From NCBI GenBank assembly GCA_021234155.1, contig JAJEKV010000035.1:6571891-6635890 (forward strand): a DNA stretch of 64,000 nt, read 5' to 3'. The DNA comes from Isoetes taiwanensis (Eukaryota > Streptophyta > Lycopodiopsida > Isoetales > Isoetaceae). Of the stretch, positions 1-11,019 are shown in pieces. A program made the translations under genes and the position numbers. The stretch's first letter is position 1, and each line of letters opens with the position of its first letter. Below the pieces are notes generated by a model, which was not told the DNA's origin, searched no databases, and saw nothing but the letters and a program-made list of their open reading frames with translations.

Positions 1-165
1 AGATTGCACTTTATTATCTTCCACAAGCACAAACTTGAAGAGAGACAATGCTGAACAAAGTAATAGTTGTAAAAGACTGAAAAGTAAGTTATTCTTGTGA
101 AGTATAACTACTTTGGATTTCTCTTCTATAAGTACTTATTTAGTTTGATAATTTGAATGATGTAG

Positions 166-1168
166 GCTCAAGTTTGGATATTTCAAACTCTATAGTTGAC
201 ATTTCTAACAGAATTGAAGACAATGTTGTGCAAGTAATAGATGAAGAATGTGAAGTAGTGTTGAAGAATATAGATGGTTACGTTTCCAATTTGGACAAAC
301 GTGCTGATATTGTGGAGAAGACAATCACAGAGGAAGAAACTGATTTGGCATCAGTTGGAGAATCTCCTTCTAAGAATAATTCCAAGCAGGTTTCTTCCAG
401 CAAACGAGCTCCATCCAAATCAATAACTAAGAAACTAAGGTGATTCTAGTGTGTTTCTTTACTCACTTTGTTAATCTTGATATAATTTCTCTAATAGTTG
501 TCATTGCACAGTGCTAGTGTTGTTGGCAAGAAGCTTTTGGTTATTGAGCCAGAAGATTTCCTGTACAAGGTTTTCAAAAAGGCTGAAGCAGTACCTGATG
601 TGGTGGAAGGTGTCCAACTTTATCCATCAAGAGAAGAGGTTCTTGCTGTCAGGCCAGGGGTAGTGCAGTTCATGCAATTCGTCACCGAACATTTTGCTGT
701 TGGTATATGGTCTTCCAATCACTCAGTGATTAGCTGCCTGAGGTCTTTCATGCCTCAGTCCTTAGTGGATAAGTTTCTTTTAGCCATCAAAAGAGTCTGC
801 ACTTGCTGAACTTTCAAATGATGGTGCAACCTTTGAAAATGAAAGGAGGAACTTCTTGCTACATCAAAAAACTCACAAAAGTTTATGAGAAATGTCCAGA
901 ATTTAGCATGAGGACAACTTTGCTGATTGATCCTTACAGGTACGTGAATTTTATGAATAATGCAGATTCCTGCATCACACCAAGGTCCTTCATGCATGAC
1001 ATAAATGACGGTGATTACCTGTTGAAGACTATGGTACCTTACTTGGAGAAGCTAATAACAGAAGTGAACGTAATTGCTTATGTACAGAGGTCTGTGCATT
1101 TTCGAAATCAGTATGACGAGAAAAGCACAAAAGTGTTGGAGGTACTAAAGACCATGGACTTGTCCTAA
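166..1168 (+). pseudogene. FCP1/NIF-type HAD-domain gene of transposon copy A (3' part)
   Basis: The gene is partial because the window starts inside it. A low-complexity linker (to 439) is joined by a clean phase-matched intron (440-511, GT...CAG) to an FCP1-homology domain. Visible blocks are a first-motif region K-L-L-V-I-E-P-E-D-F-L (about 528-560), the V-G-I-W-S-S signature (about 697-715), and a third-motif region T-L-L-I-D-P-Y-R-Y (about 914-945). These align with KKLVILDLNGVLV, VAIWSSM and LVLVDDSLYK in the copy at 60-63 kb. FCP1/SCP phosphatases use DxDG(T/V) for catalysis. Here the first aspartate position is Glu and the third motif has D-P instead of D-D, so phosphatase activity is unlikely. 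The frame changes near 795-815, either by an indel or an unrecognised intron. It is convergent with the transposase at 3,832-6,607, the arrangement seen in copies B and C, which argues that it belongs to the same element. The upstream start is off-window; 166 is a guess at an acceptor. Confidence 0.7.
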
Positions 1169-1979
1169 ACTGTTGTATGCTTTTTAATATTAGATCCCTT
1201 TTTTATTGTAATTTGGTGTTTATGAACACCACAAACGTTTAAAGAACTTTATAATTCTCTGGTAAGCAATTCCCATTATAGTGGGCTCAAATGGATAGTC
1301 AGCACTGTTCAAATGGATATGATTATATTACTGTAGCATTCACATTCATATCCTTTATGATTTGCCCTGTCTCCACACCATGGCAACACCTTCAATCTTA
1401 TCTCTGTTATATAATGATCAGGCGGTGTACCCAGCTCGGCACGGCGGTATTCTTGGTCTTGCTATTTTCTCTTTTCTGCCCAACAAAATATCTCACAGGC
1501 GTTCTCACGTTTTCGAGGTCAACAGGGTTTTTGCATATCAATATCCCACATGCATTTGAATCATTCTATGCCCTCGAACCATTGAACCATTGAAACAAAT
1601 ATAGCTTAATAATTAACTCACCTCATGCGTAATCTTTGGACTTAATGCAAACTCTATTCTTCATTCTTTAACTGTGTTACTCATGAAGATCAAACTGCCA
1701 TTCTGCTTGTCCCTCAACCTGAATACATGATAACCCTTAGGTATGAGCAAAGTGCTATCAACTTCCCTTAAGGAATAATCATATAACATGATAATCCCAA
1801 CAATGGCTCTCTGGCTTGTAATCTTCAGTTACAGGCCAGAGTGTCATGACCTTTCTAGATGTAATCCTTTTATATGGCCCTTTTTTTTAGTAATGGCCTC
1901 AAATATCCCACATGCATTAAATGTTGCACATGTTACCAAATCAACAATTGCCAAATCAACAAATGCCAAATGAATCAAC

Positions 1980-2560
1980 AGGTGTGAATCACCCTATTCT
2001 ATGCATTATGTTAAGGCATAAATTGTTAAGGCAAATGTTTGACTTTTATTGACCATGGTAAAGCGTAAGTCAACAATTTTCAAGTCAACAAGTATGAATC
2101 ACCCCTAAGCTAAAGTTTTACTTTCATTGACCAACATGTTTCGTAAAGCGCTATCAACAATTTTCAAGTCAACAAGTGTGAATAACCTCCAAGCATTTGG
2201 TAAATCATGAGTCAACAATTTTGACCTATGCTATTCTATGCATTATGTTAAGGCATAAATTGGTTAAGTCAACAATTTCCATGTGAATCAACCCCAAGCA
2301 TTTGGTAAATCATGAGTCAACAATTTTGACCTATGCTATTCTATGCATTATGTTAAGGCATAAATTGGTTAAGTCAACAATTTCCATGTGAATCAACCCC
2401 AAGCATTTGGTAAAGCGTAAGTCAACAATTTTGACCTATGCTATTCTATGCATTATGTTAAGGCATTGTTGTGTAAGACTTTCATTGACCAACATGTTTG
2501 GTGAAGCGTAAGTCAACAATTTTGAAGTCAACAATCAATTTACACTAGCTAATTATAACT
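1980..2560. repeat. 105-bp tandem repeat, about 3 copies plus decayed flanks
   Basis: A unit containing CTATTCTATGCATTATGTTA and AAGTCAACAATTTTGA recurs with a 105-bp period (anchors at 2225, 2330 and 2435). Degenerate versions of the AAGTCAACAATTTT core extend to both sides. It lies between the two convergent genes of copy A. The stretch 1,170-1,980 shows no gene. Confidence 0.8.
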
Positions 2561-2791
2561 AGAATTACTAAACAAGTGCCAAGCCAACATAATATGATTG
2601 GTGTCCAAAAAAGAATGGCCATTTCAGGATAGATATATATATTTTTTTTTTATGTTTTTTAGAAAATAAAATAATGGTCATTTCGAGGTAATTATTCGTA
2701 TCCTACTAAATCATTACGATTAAGATACTAATGGTACGAAATCCTAAAATCGTAGCCTACAAAATTAATTTCACGCCAGCCTTTATAGGCT

Positions 2792-3423
2792 ATGGTCGTG
2801 AAGGAGAAGCATCGTCCAATTCCTTCCAACAGAATGTCGAAGCGCTGCCGCTCTCCCTCCAGCTCTGCCTCTCCCTCTCGCTCTGCCTTCCCTAAGCGCC
2901 GGAAACTGCTTTCAATTCCTTTGGCACATGTCCTTGCCAATTATGGCATAGGATCTTGGCCAAATTACCATTTGCTGGAGCCCAAGCCTGAGAGCCCTGA
3001 GCCTGAGAGCTCTGAGTCTGATTCCACCTCTTCTGAAAGCTCAGAAGATCTTTCGGAGCTTTCAGAAGAGGTGGAATCCTCCTCTAATTTCGATTCCTCT
3101 GATGAAGCTTCTTCTGATGATCAAATTGATTCCCAAGATTCTGATAACGAATGGAGCGAACACCAGACCGAAGAAGAAGAACATGAATGTTTTTTGGAAC
3201 TCCAAAATTTTCTGCAGAGTAAGTAGCATGCATGCATTCAATTTTTGCTTTCTTTTATTACATTCTAAACTAATTTTCTTCACTTTTTCTTACAGATGAA
3301 GCTTGTTCATTTGATTTCACCCCCCTTGTTGATCTCACTCCCTTGTTGATCTCACCCCCTTGTGAAACAGGCCTTAGAGCCTTTGAAATATATGATGGCC
3401 TTGTGCCTTTTTGTAATATATGA
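2792..3423 (+). CDS. Two-exon acidic serine/glutamate-rich protein of transposon copy A
   Basis: Exon 1 (2792-3218) begins with ATG and encodes a basic, Ser/Arg-rich N-terminus (about residues 14-40) followed by a long acidic Ser/Glu/Asp tract (about residues 65-140). The intron 3219-3295 has a strong donor (A|GTAAGT) and acceptor (TTCTTACAG). Splicing keeps the frame into exon 2 (3296-3423), giving about 184 residues that end at TGA. A second ATG at 2834 is an alternative start. The family is not recognised. A gene with the same layout (short basic start, an Asp/Glu tract, an intron placed just before or within the acidic part) sits in copy B at 38,564-39,070, which ties it to this transposon type. 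The composition suggests a nuclear acidic low-complexity protein such as a histone- or DNA-mimic, but that is inference only. Confidence 0.6.
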
Positions 3424-3600
3424 TGGCCTTAGTGCCTTTTTGAATATATGATGGCCTTGTGCCTTTTTGAATCTGGTATTTTCTGTTTTTGAAGTATTCT
3501 GGTATTTTCTGTTTTAAATTGTAATCCGGGCCTTGTGCCTTTTGTTTAATCCAGGCCTCAGTGCCTTTAATTGTAATGGCTTTGTGTCTTGTGTAAATTT
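3366..3600. repeat. Short repeats based on GCCTT(G/A)TGCCTTTTTG after the acidic gene
   Basis: The phrase ATGATGGCCTTGTGCCTTTT recurs at 3,392, 3,420 and 3,450, and shorter GCCTTGTGCC or GCCTCAGTGCC variants continue to about 3,605. It overlaps the end of exon 2 and the presumed 3' untranslated region of the acidic gene. It resembles the CACCCC-rich repeat behind the acidic gene of copy B in position only. Confidence 0.6.
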
Positions 3601-3831
3601 GTGCCTTGTGTAAATTTCTAATTCTGTTTTAACTTGGAATTCATTCAACATTCGAGTACAAATTTCTGTAACTGAAGCATAAAAAATGAGAATGCAAAAC
3701 AGAAACTTCTTTATATTGATAAAAGTACCTATACAGTACCCTTTACACAATTGCTCTTTCCACTATTCCAACAACTTGGGAAGCCTCTCTAGAATATCTT
3801 CTTCTTCTTTGGCACTTAGAGTGTAAACCAC

Positions 3832-6607
3832 TCACCGCTTAACAACGTGCTTTGCTTGAACCAACCTGACTTTGTTCTTTGCAACTTGAGTGGCATAAAC
3901 AATTGCTTTATTTCCTCTACAAAACTTGTAGCTGGATTTACAATTCACCAACTTCTCATAGTATGTCCCTTCTATGACCTCATCCCCTTTCACAAACTTC
4001 TGCCCTTGCATATCTACAAAGTCTTCTAACACCAAGTACTTAGCTTTGGTACATAGGATAAGGTAGAATTTCACATTCTCGTGATTGTTATTTGGAGCCA
4101 CCACTGCAAAGACATCACCTATAGATACTTGCATGCTACATAAGTCATTATTTGCCAATATATGCTTCTTCTCTCCTTCATCATGTACTTCTTCTTCAAC
4201 AATAGCTTTGATGGGCTGTACCACAACTAGTTCAAACTTCTTAGTATATGATACATTGGGGCAAGATTCCCAATTCAAATCTAAACAATATGTGCAAAAG
4301 CAAGAGAGGTTTTTGACCTGTAAATGTGTCATGTGATTTGAACACCCATGGAAACAATGAAGGTTTCTAGATCCTTCAATAGAACATGCTTCCGATTTTT
4401 TTACGTCCACTTGTCCTATTTCAACCTCCCAAAAAGTTCTACTTACAGTTTGAATCTTTTTTTTTATATGTTGTGGGTCTTTGCTTTGTCGACATGTCTT
4501 GCTTTAGCCATTCCACCACCTCGTGTGCATTGGTCATCTTCTTTGCCCTTCAACCTGTCTTTGCTCTCAAAGCCCTCTTTATTACTTGCTCCTGCACCAT
4601 CATGTTCTCCCTTCCCATGGCCAGAGCACCAAAAGTTCCACATCGTGTCTAAACCTGTTAAAGATTTGAATCTAGCATCAAAGTAAAATGATTTTTTACC
4701 TTTGAATTGTGAGGATGCACCATCTGAGAAGACATAATGCTTCTTCAAAGTGATTTCCTTCTCTTGCATCCAATGATTGTGTAAGAGAAAGCAATGCTGC
4801 ACAAACAAAGAATCATGTTTTCTGTCATCAGATATATAAAAATGTTCTTCCTTGATCATTTCTTGTGTCTCAGGATCCCTTCTATATGTGAGGTGCACAA
4901 GAATAGTGATCTGCTCATTATGCCAATGCTTGGACTGGACTTCATTCTGCTCCTTGAAAGAGTAATTCTCTGCAAAGTCAACCACTGATACAATAGCATC
5001 ATCAGCAAACCTGTTCAGTAGTTGTCTAAACATATCCACACCACATTTGCTGCAGGTTCCTGACAAGCATGCTTCATTGTGCCACTCCTCACCTTCAGGC
5101 TTTGGGCAAACCATGCTTCTCCACATGTCACTGTAAACATGTCTTACTGCATTGCACCCTACTTGGCTTGCCATGTGGTCACATATCTTGCAATCACAGG
5201 TGCAATCTGCACCGTGCACCATGGACTTTTTTCCTCATGTTCTTCACCCCTTCCCTCAGCATTGACATACTCTCATGATAGACGCAACAACAGGTATTGA
5301 ATTCAGATAGCTTTACAACAAAGTAAGGCTTTAATTTCTCAAAGGCTCTCTGCTTAATTTGAACATCTGGATTGTCGTGCTTGAAACTAGTGAAGAATTC
5401 TGTCTGCAGAATAAGAATAGAAAACTACTTAGTAAATGCGAATACTAATACCACTAGATAAAGCAACTGCTAATGAATAGCAACTTAGAACTAATTACTG
5501 ATTCCATTAGCATTATAACATAACCCTTAGCAAACCAAACCACTAACCAGTGCTAGGACATTGAGATGAAAGCATTGCTAATCTGTAGTGGTAGGTAGTG
5601 CTTCACTAACTAAAGATTAAGTTTAGTGCTAACATTGACAAAATTACTAATAGTGGAACAACATTAACGAAAATAGTAATATTAACACTGTCATTTACAA
5701 AATCACTAACAGTGGCACTAACATCAACACAATTACTAAACGTGGCACCAACATTATAAAGGTGAGAAACCTTAGCACTATATCAAGAAATGATCCATTA
5801 TCAACCATCAATAGCACTAAGACTTGCTACCACGAGAAGAACGTGCAGATTAATTCCATTAGCAGATCATATTAGAATCAATAAAAAATATTAGTATTAG
5901 TAAACGTGAAAAAAGACTTAGTAAAAAACTGATCTACAGATAGTATACCTGGCTCACATCAAGGTAATGTGTTGGATGCTTAGGATGTTTTCCTCTACCA
6001 GATCTAACGTCCTTGAAATTAGGCGAAACTCTAGGTAGTTTGTCCAATAATCCACAACTTTTTCAATCACTTCTTGGTTCAGGGAATCCTTTCTCTTCTT
6101 CCTTCCCCCAAGAGCCCACAATGCATTTTTATTACTAATTGCAACATGGTGCTTCTTAGCTCTGGAACAATTCCTTGGATGAATTCCTAAAGCCTTGGCA
6201 GCTAATCTTTTGCTTCCATGCCTGACCTTCCCAAGTGCCATGACTAATGCTGCTCTTTTTGCTGCTAATTTGTCATTGGACTCCACTCCTTTCACGTGCT
6301 GTATGGTTTCTTGGATGCTACCAACAATTTCACTGTGAACAAGCTTTTCCTTATCAGACACTGCAACCTGCATAACTTTGCTGTTCTCCACTAGATGCCA
6401 TACTTCTTTCTTCTGGTCTGTAGACATCGAACCTGTCAAATCCAAAAACGTTTTCGTAATTATGGAGGCTGCATGTTGCAATTGCTTTTTTGAGTGCTCA
6501 ATACTCCAATCTAAATTTTCATTTGACAATTGTTGCCTCATCTTGCTTGCTCTTTGCCGTTGCTTCTGCAAATGCCATTTCTGCCTCCTGTCTTCGTCAT
6601 TAGTCAT
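3832..6607 (-). CDS. Putative DDE/D transposase of copy A (Sola-like?), nearly complete
   Basis: This is the best-preserved of three copies. Exon 1 (6607 to 5949) encodes a basic coiled N-terminus and a helix-turn-helix-like stretch (K-R-L-A-A-K-A-L-G-I, around residue 135). Its donor is CAG|GTATAC. The acceptor at 5404 opens exon 2 (5403 to about 4464). Exon 2 has Cys-rich zinc-binding clusters (C-C-C-x-Y-H, C-x-C-x-C-x-x-C, C-x-x-C-G) and then the presumed catalytic motifs V-D-F-A-E-N-Y-S-F (about 4,985), F-S-D-G-A-S-S-Q (about 4,730) and G-H-G-K-G-E-H-D-G-A-G-A (about 4,620-4,588). The last exon (about 4,440-3,832) has further C/H pairs and a C-terminal BAH-like domain (G-D-V-F-A-V to G-D-E-V-I-E-G). 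One-base shifts near 6,030 and after GAGA (about 4,588) break the frame, so it is probably a recently dead copy. The three aspartates and their spacing suggest an RNase H-fold transposase. The Sola assignment rests on the 4-bp duplications seen around copies B and C. Confidence 0.65.
5404..5948 (-). other. Large intron of the copy A transposase
   Basis: The stretch is bounded by GTATAC at the donor and TATTCTGCAG at the acceptor on the minus strand. It is AT-rich with degenerate repeats of ACTAACA/TAGTGGCAC type and has no coding potential. The matching junction in copy C (donor after the codons for E-I-S-Q, acceptor TTTGCAG) falls at the homologous protein position, which supports the call. 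Confidence 0.65.
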
Positions 6608-6744
6608 TGGATCACAAGAAGCCCGAACAAAAAATGGATGGAAAGAAAGAAACGAGATCTCTCTCCCTCGAGAAAGGGGGAATCAACCACCCCCCAATAT
6701 TCTCGTTAATTTTGAATTTCCTTCTTCCCATACTACTAAAAAAT

Positions 6745-6788
6745 AGTGCTAATTTGGGTGGACAAAAGGACACTAATTATGAGACACC
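6745..6788. repeat. Probable terminal inverted repeat, right end of copy A
   Basis: Read inward on the minus strand it begins GGTGTCTCATAATTAG and continues into GTGTCCTTTTGTCC. This resembles the outer ends of copy B (GGGTGTAAAATCGC) and copy C (GGGTCTAAGTTAG) in starting G-G(-G)-T-G-T and having a short AT-rich step before a GT(G)CC/GGGGTAC block. The opposite end would be off-window, so neither the inverted repeat nor the target duplication can be confirmed. Confidence 0.35.
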
Positions 6789-6799
6789 GTAACGTGCGA

Positions 6800-7183
6800 G
6801 GACCCACATGTTATATTATTAGAGACCCTGCCGGAAGAATTCCAAGTGACCTATTGAACAAGGATGATCTTACCTTGGATCGTGTCCAAGTGTCTTTGAA
6901 GGATGAAGCCAGCGAATTTCAAAAATATGCTAAAGATCAAGAAGAAAAAGCTCTTGTCATCTTCAATATAAAGCAGCATTCTGATGATCATGGTCGTGGT
7001 CGTGGTCATGTCGATGATCATGATAAGCGATTTGGTGGTGGTCGTGGTAGTTCTTCCCGATTTTTAACTATCTGTGAGTATTGCAAAAAGTCTGGTCATG
7101 ATGAAAATGGCTGTTTTTACTGGAAATTTGTCAATGACCATAAATTTCTGTTGGGAATAAGTCATGATGAACTTTCTAAGTGA
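6800..7183 (+). pseudogene. Ty1/copia-type Gag fragment with CCHC zinc knuckle
   Basis: The reading frame contains a segment typical of the copia Gag C-terminus: L-L-N-K-D-D-L-T-L-D-R-V, then S-L-K-D-E-A-S-E-F, then E-E-K-A-L. A Gly/Arg/His-rich linker follows, then one zinc knuckle with the exact spacing C-x2-C-x4-H-x4-C (CEYCKKSGHDENGC, about 7,072-7,113). It ends at a stop at 7,183 with no protease, integrase or reverse transcriptase downstream. It is therefore a solitary fragment next to the right end of copy A. No LTR was recognised beside it. Confidence 0.7.
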
Positions 7184-7287
7184 TATCATATCCTAGCTTA
7201 TGTTTTGTTATTTTACTGATTTACTAGAAATTGGCTAGTGTTATGAAAAACTCATTGGAGATGTGTATTGCCAATTTACAAATATGT

Positions 7288-8680
7288 TTGACCTACAATG
7301 CAATTTAGATTTGAAACATCTAACACAGGTGTGTGAGACCAAGTAATAACAAAGAAAATATAGATCAGATTTTAGCTAAACATAAATCAGGGTCTAACTA
7401 TAGACATGACTATTGTGGATTGCCAACATGGCAGACACATGCGCAGATTTTAAAGCATGCCTAAATAACAAGGATAATCCTTTTATTAAAAACTTATAGC
7501 ATTTCCATTACTGCACATAGAGTAGAGAAATATCGTCTTATGAGGAATTGAACCCCAATGATTTTTTTAAGATTCAAGTAAAAGAAAATTCTCATCTCAA
7601 CATAACCTTCCTTTGAACATAAGGCTTGGTACGCATCATCCCTCACAAACCCGCACAACATATTTTTAACTTTGATGACCAACACACCTAGTGATAACCA
7701 ACACACCAAAAGGGCGGATCCTTCAAGGAAATCGTTATCCAATGGGCCCCAACCTTTCCAGGCTTTATCCCATACCCCATAAACCATATCAAGCTAAATG
7801 CATTAAAAAAAAATCATTAAGAAAGATTAACTCTACTATCTGTTCAGTTTCAACAAAATTTGTAGAAAAACCACTTAATCTGCTCCTTTGCCACATTCGT
7901 GTTCCTGGCATGCTACATGAGGGAACAGTAAGCATATTTAGGGCTATTGAATAATACTTAGTTCTTCTAGTACTAAACGAGCTTGATCTTGCACGCTCCA
8001 GAATAGTATGGTCACTAGTTATATAACATGCTGCCATGCTAGCTGCAATGTACATAACAAAAACCTAAGAAATTATTGGTTGCGGCACAAAAAAAAAAAT
8101 ACAAAAACAAAGAACAATGTATTTGAGGAGGGCTTTACCAGAACAAATAATGAAAGCTTGTGTTGTATAATTATGATTGCAACGAACCCAAGCGCGCTTT
8201 TGGCCAGCGAGCAATTGACCACAAACAACATAGCAAAATTTGTCAAGTAGAATATATAGCTCCAATTTAACCAGCGAGCTAAAGATAACAGATAAGTTTT
8301 GTTCTTCTAAATGGACATTAGCACACATTACTTGTAAAAGATGAAACAAGCACATATTACTTGTAAAAGGTGAAACAAGCATACCATTGTAACAGCAGGG
8401 ACATGCCCCTATTATTGCCATAGACTTAAGTCCTGCCATGAAACCCTTTGCATAGCCAAAAGGGAATGCAGAATATGTGTACGACATGTGTGATGGCTAT
8501 TTTAAGGTGAGGAAAAAAAGAAAATGTGGATTTGATTTCAGATCAATGTTGCTAACCTTGAGCACAATCTCGAGCACGTTGCATACTTTGCTCATCGTGA
8601 AGGAAGAAGGCATTGCGCTTCCAGATGCCCATATTGGGCATTTCAGCATTGCATTTCCATATACACATTTTGATCAAAAA
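7288..8680. repeat. Inverted duplication, arm 1
   Basis: This segment matches the reverse complement of 46,030-48,182 over essentially its whole length. Paired landmarks are GACCTACAATG (7,288 vs 48,180), the TGGATTGCCAACATGGCAGA region (7,416 vs 48,010), AATTTGTCAAGTAGAATATA (8,236 vs 47,280) and GCCCATATTGGGCATTT (8,627 vs 46,050). Open frames occur on both strands in both copies and no protein family is recognised, so it may be a duplicated non-coding or decayed gene segment. Arm 1 lacks the insertion present in arm 2. A 28-bp local duplication (ATTACTTGTAAAAG(A/G)TGAAACAAGCA) lies at 8,328-8,383. Confidence 0.8.
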
Positions 8681-9184
8681 CTTCCAATAGGTAGTTGGCT
8701 TTAGCATTAAGTGTGGCATACATTTAGTGCATGCAACTTTGTCATAGTCCAAATGCACTTGGATTCATGTCCAAATGGTCAATATGATTAACTATACACT
8801 TCCTACTTTCGAACGGGCATTTCATTCAGAAGCTTACATACTCTATAGCATGGACCCGTTAGACTAGCATCCTCAGAGCTCTATGGCCTAGATTATCACT
8901 TACTGCGCCTGCTCATGCACTATCAAAGGCTTCCAACACGTCAACATAATCAAGTCTAAATCAACTTTCACTTGCACTTCAACACGTCAACATAATCAAC
9001 TTACACTTGCATGCAATTTACTGCACAAAATTTACTAAACATGTAATCGATCTTGCTTCTTCAAATGGGAGGACCCATTATTTTCCCTCCATATGTTACT
9101 TGTCAAAATCCTTTTGGGACAGGTTCCAAGTTCATGGTTGGGCTTAGCAACTATTAGTGCAATGTAGGTCACTAACTTACTAAT

Positions 9185-9770
9185 CTAATGTAAAGTTAGA
9201 CCCTTGTCAAAAACAAGGGCGAGCAAAAGCAATAGAACCTGGCAGACTGGCCTATACAGACTGTCAATGGTAGGACTCAGCCAGAATAACCTAGCATACA
9301 CCATGTCTAATGTCTGCTCCACCTGCTTTTTCAATGTGTAAAAATTCAGCATGGATCTCAAAATACAAATTCTCTTACTATTAGGGCCATGTAGCTCTGT
9401 ACTCACAATTTTATATAGTACCAAATTCATGTCAAGATCAAGGAGAAAAACGTGGGAACTTGGCGGCCTAGTCTGTGCAGACAGCTCCTGCCAGTCTATG
9501 CTTATCAGGGCCCAAAACACCTGCTAATTAATTAATTCCTTAGAAAGTGACAATCTGCCACTACTAAACCTAAAGCATGACCACATGAGGGGACATGTTA
9601 TAAATAGTGATGTTGCTTATACCTGCATTCGGAACTTTGGAATATATAACCTCTGGCTTCCATGTCTTACTATTTAGCAATTGCACTTGTGATCCAAACA
9701 TGACAATTGATGCATCCAAATTTTCTTGAACTGGAACATCCTCAGCCACACCCTTCAGCCAGCTTTGCAA
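9185..9770 (-). other. Two adjacent minus-strand reading frames, unrecognised
   Basis: Open frames at 9,570-9,770 (66 residues, starting M-Q-S-W-L-K-G-V-A-E-D) and 9,185-9,520 (111 residues) lie head to tail on the minus strand with ordinary amino-acid composition. They could be two exons of a decayed gene. No motif was recognised, and chance open frames of this length are common here. Confidence 0.25.
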
Positions 9771-9799
9771 TCTCTACCATACGTTCATTGGTGCATTGG

Positions 9800-10730
9800 T
9801 AATGCTATTGTGAAAGAGACCCCGATGAACCACTGTAGGATTTCAAGGAAATGTGAATTCATTCGTCTTTTAGAACATGTAGGTATTAGGACAGATCTTC
9901 TGAGGATATAGAAATGGTGAATGGTTAAAGTACAATGTCAAGAATTTGTTATTCCTTTGGTCAGGCTTTTTAGGCCGCTCTTTAATAATTCTGATGAAAA
10001 TCGGCATCCACTTGACACTGCATTGGTCCGTGATTCGTGATAGCTTGGCCAGTTAGTGTATTTTGCTTGAGCTACCTCATTGCAGACTTTGCAGTGTGGC
10101 TTGAGCTAGTTTCATAACTAGTTTAGTAACTGGAGTTGGTAAGAACCTTGTGGCACTAGGAATGCAGTCATCCTTGGTGCTGGTTTGTGACTCCTGTTAG
10201 CACAGTCCTGTTAGCACAATGAGTATACGTTGCTGATTATTCTTCAATTGAGCTGAAGATTTGAAAAAATCATCAGTTTGACAGTCTGTTCTATGATTCA
10301 TGTTAGCATGATGAGTATACTTGAATACACTTAGCTTGACCTGCAGATCTCATGCGTGTATATACTGCCTTCAGCTGGTGTCATCCTTGTGTATTCTATA
10401 GTATATTCTATATATAGGTCCTTGTGTATTCTATATTTATTCTATAGTGGAGTTTGGGATAGTAATTTATATATGGTTTGAGATTCTAGAGGTAAATCAT
10501 ATAACAATTAGCTTCAACAGATATAATTACAAGAAAGCTTATTTCGTATAAGATGACGAAATCAATTCCATTTAGACCGTAAAGGGTTGCAAGGCATTCA
10601 TGAAAATTTGGAACTGAAAGCGTAAATTTGTTACCTGCATTACTTAAATTATTTGCATGGAATCGAAAGCATGGAATTTACCTCTTATTTGCGAAGCTCC
10701 AGTTGTTCCCTTAAAGAATAGAATAGAATA
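9800..10730. other. No gene seen
   Basis: AT-rich spacer with short local repeats, such as GTATTCTATA units near 10,390-10,440 and AGAATAGAATAGAAT near 10,720. No coding or RNA gene signal was recognised. Confidence 0.5.
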
Positions 10731-10732
10731 GA

Positions 10733-10850
10733 ATATGTAGCATTATAACAGGGGGTTAACTTTTGATATTTTATACGCTTTTCTATATGGTTTTTCTATG
10801 ATTTTGTTGCTGTATTCGGGTGTGCATACTAAATAGTATTTCTAGAGTGC
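10733..10850 (+). repeat. Recurrent terminal-like block (TGTAGCATTATAACAGGGGG ... TCTAGAGTGCA)
   Basis: A block of about 115 bp starts ATGTAGCATTATAACAGGGG and ends TATTTCTAGAGTGCA. Relatives occur at 13,523-13,640, 13,998-14,116, 15,637-15,750 and, inverted, at 51,745-51,853. A partial copy starts at 14,834. Conserved sub-blocks are the start, a TATACGCTTTT step, TTTCTATGATTT and TACTAAATAGTATTTCTAGA. Several copies continue into a ...GTTGATTT segment. It behaves like the end of an element family. The class was not determined. Confidence 0.6.
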
Positions 10851-11019
10851 ATCAATTTTTAACCGTTGATTTGCGAGGCTGTGGTTTCTCTTTTGATTTC
10901 CACCCTTAAAAAAATCTAAAGCTACACAAACTTTAGGGTTTGTTTAGGGCGTGCTCTTGAGTGATAGGAAGGATGATAAAAGTTGAGGATTTTATGGGGG
11001 ACTTGGATCAAGCTGTAGC

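Noticed and set aside
2600-2625. GGTGTCCAAAAAAGAATGG as the left inverted repeat of copy A
   Set aside because: It matches the right end for only about six bases, no matching 4-bp duplication is present, and it would exclude the HAD-domain gene that belongs to the element in copies B and C.
8065-8487. 140-codon minus frame that also appears translated at 47,139-47,435
   Set aside because: Similarity follows from the inverted DNA duplication; stops and frame lengths differ between arms, both strands are open, and no domain is recognised.
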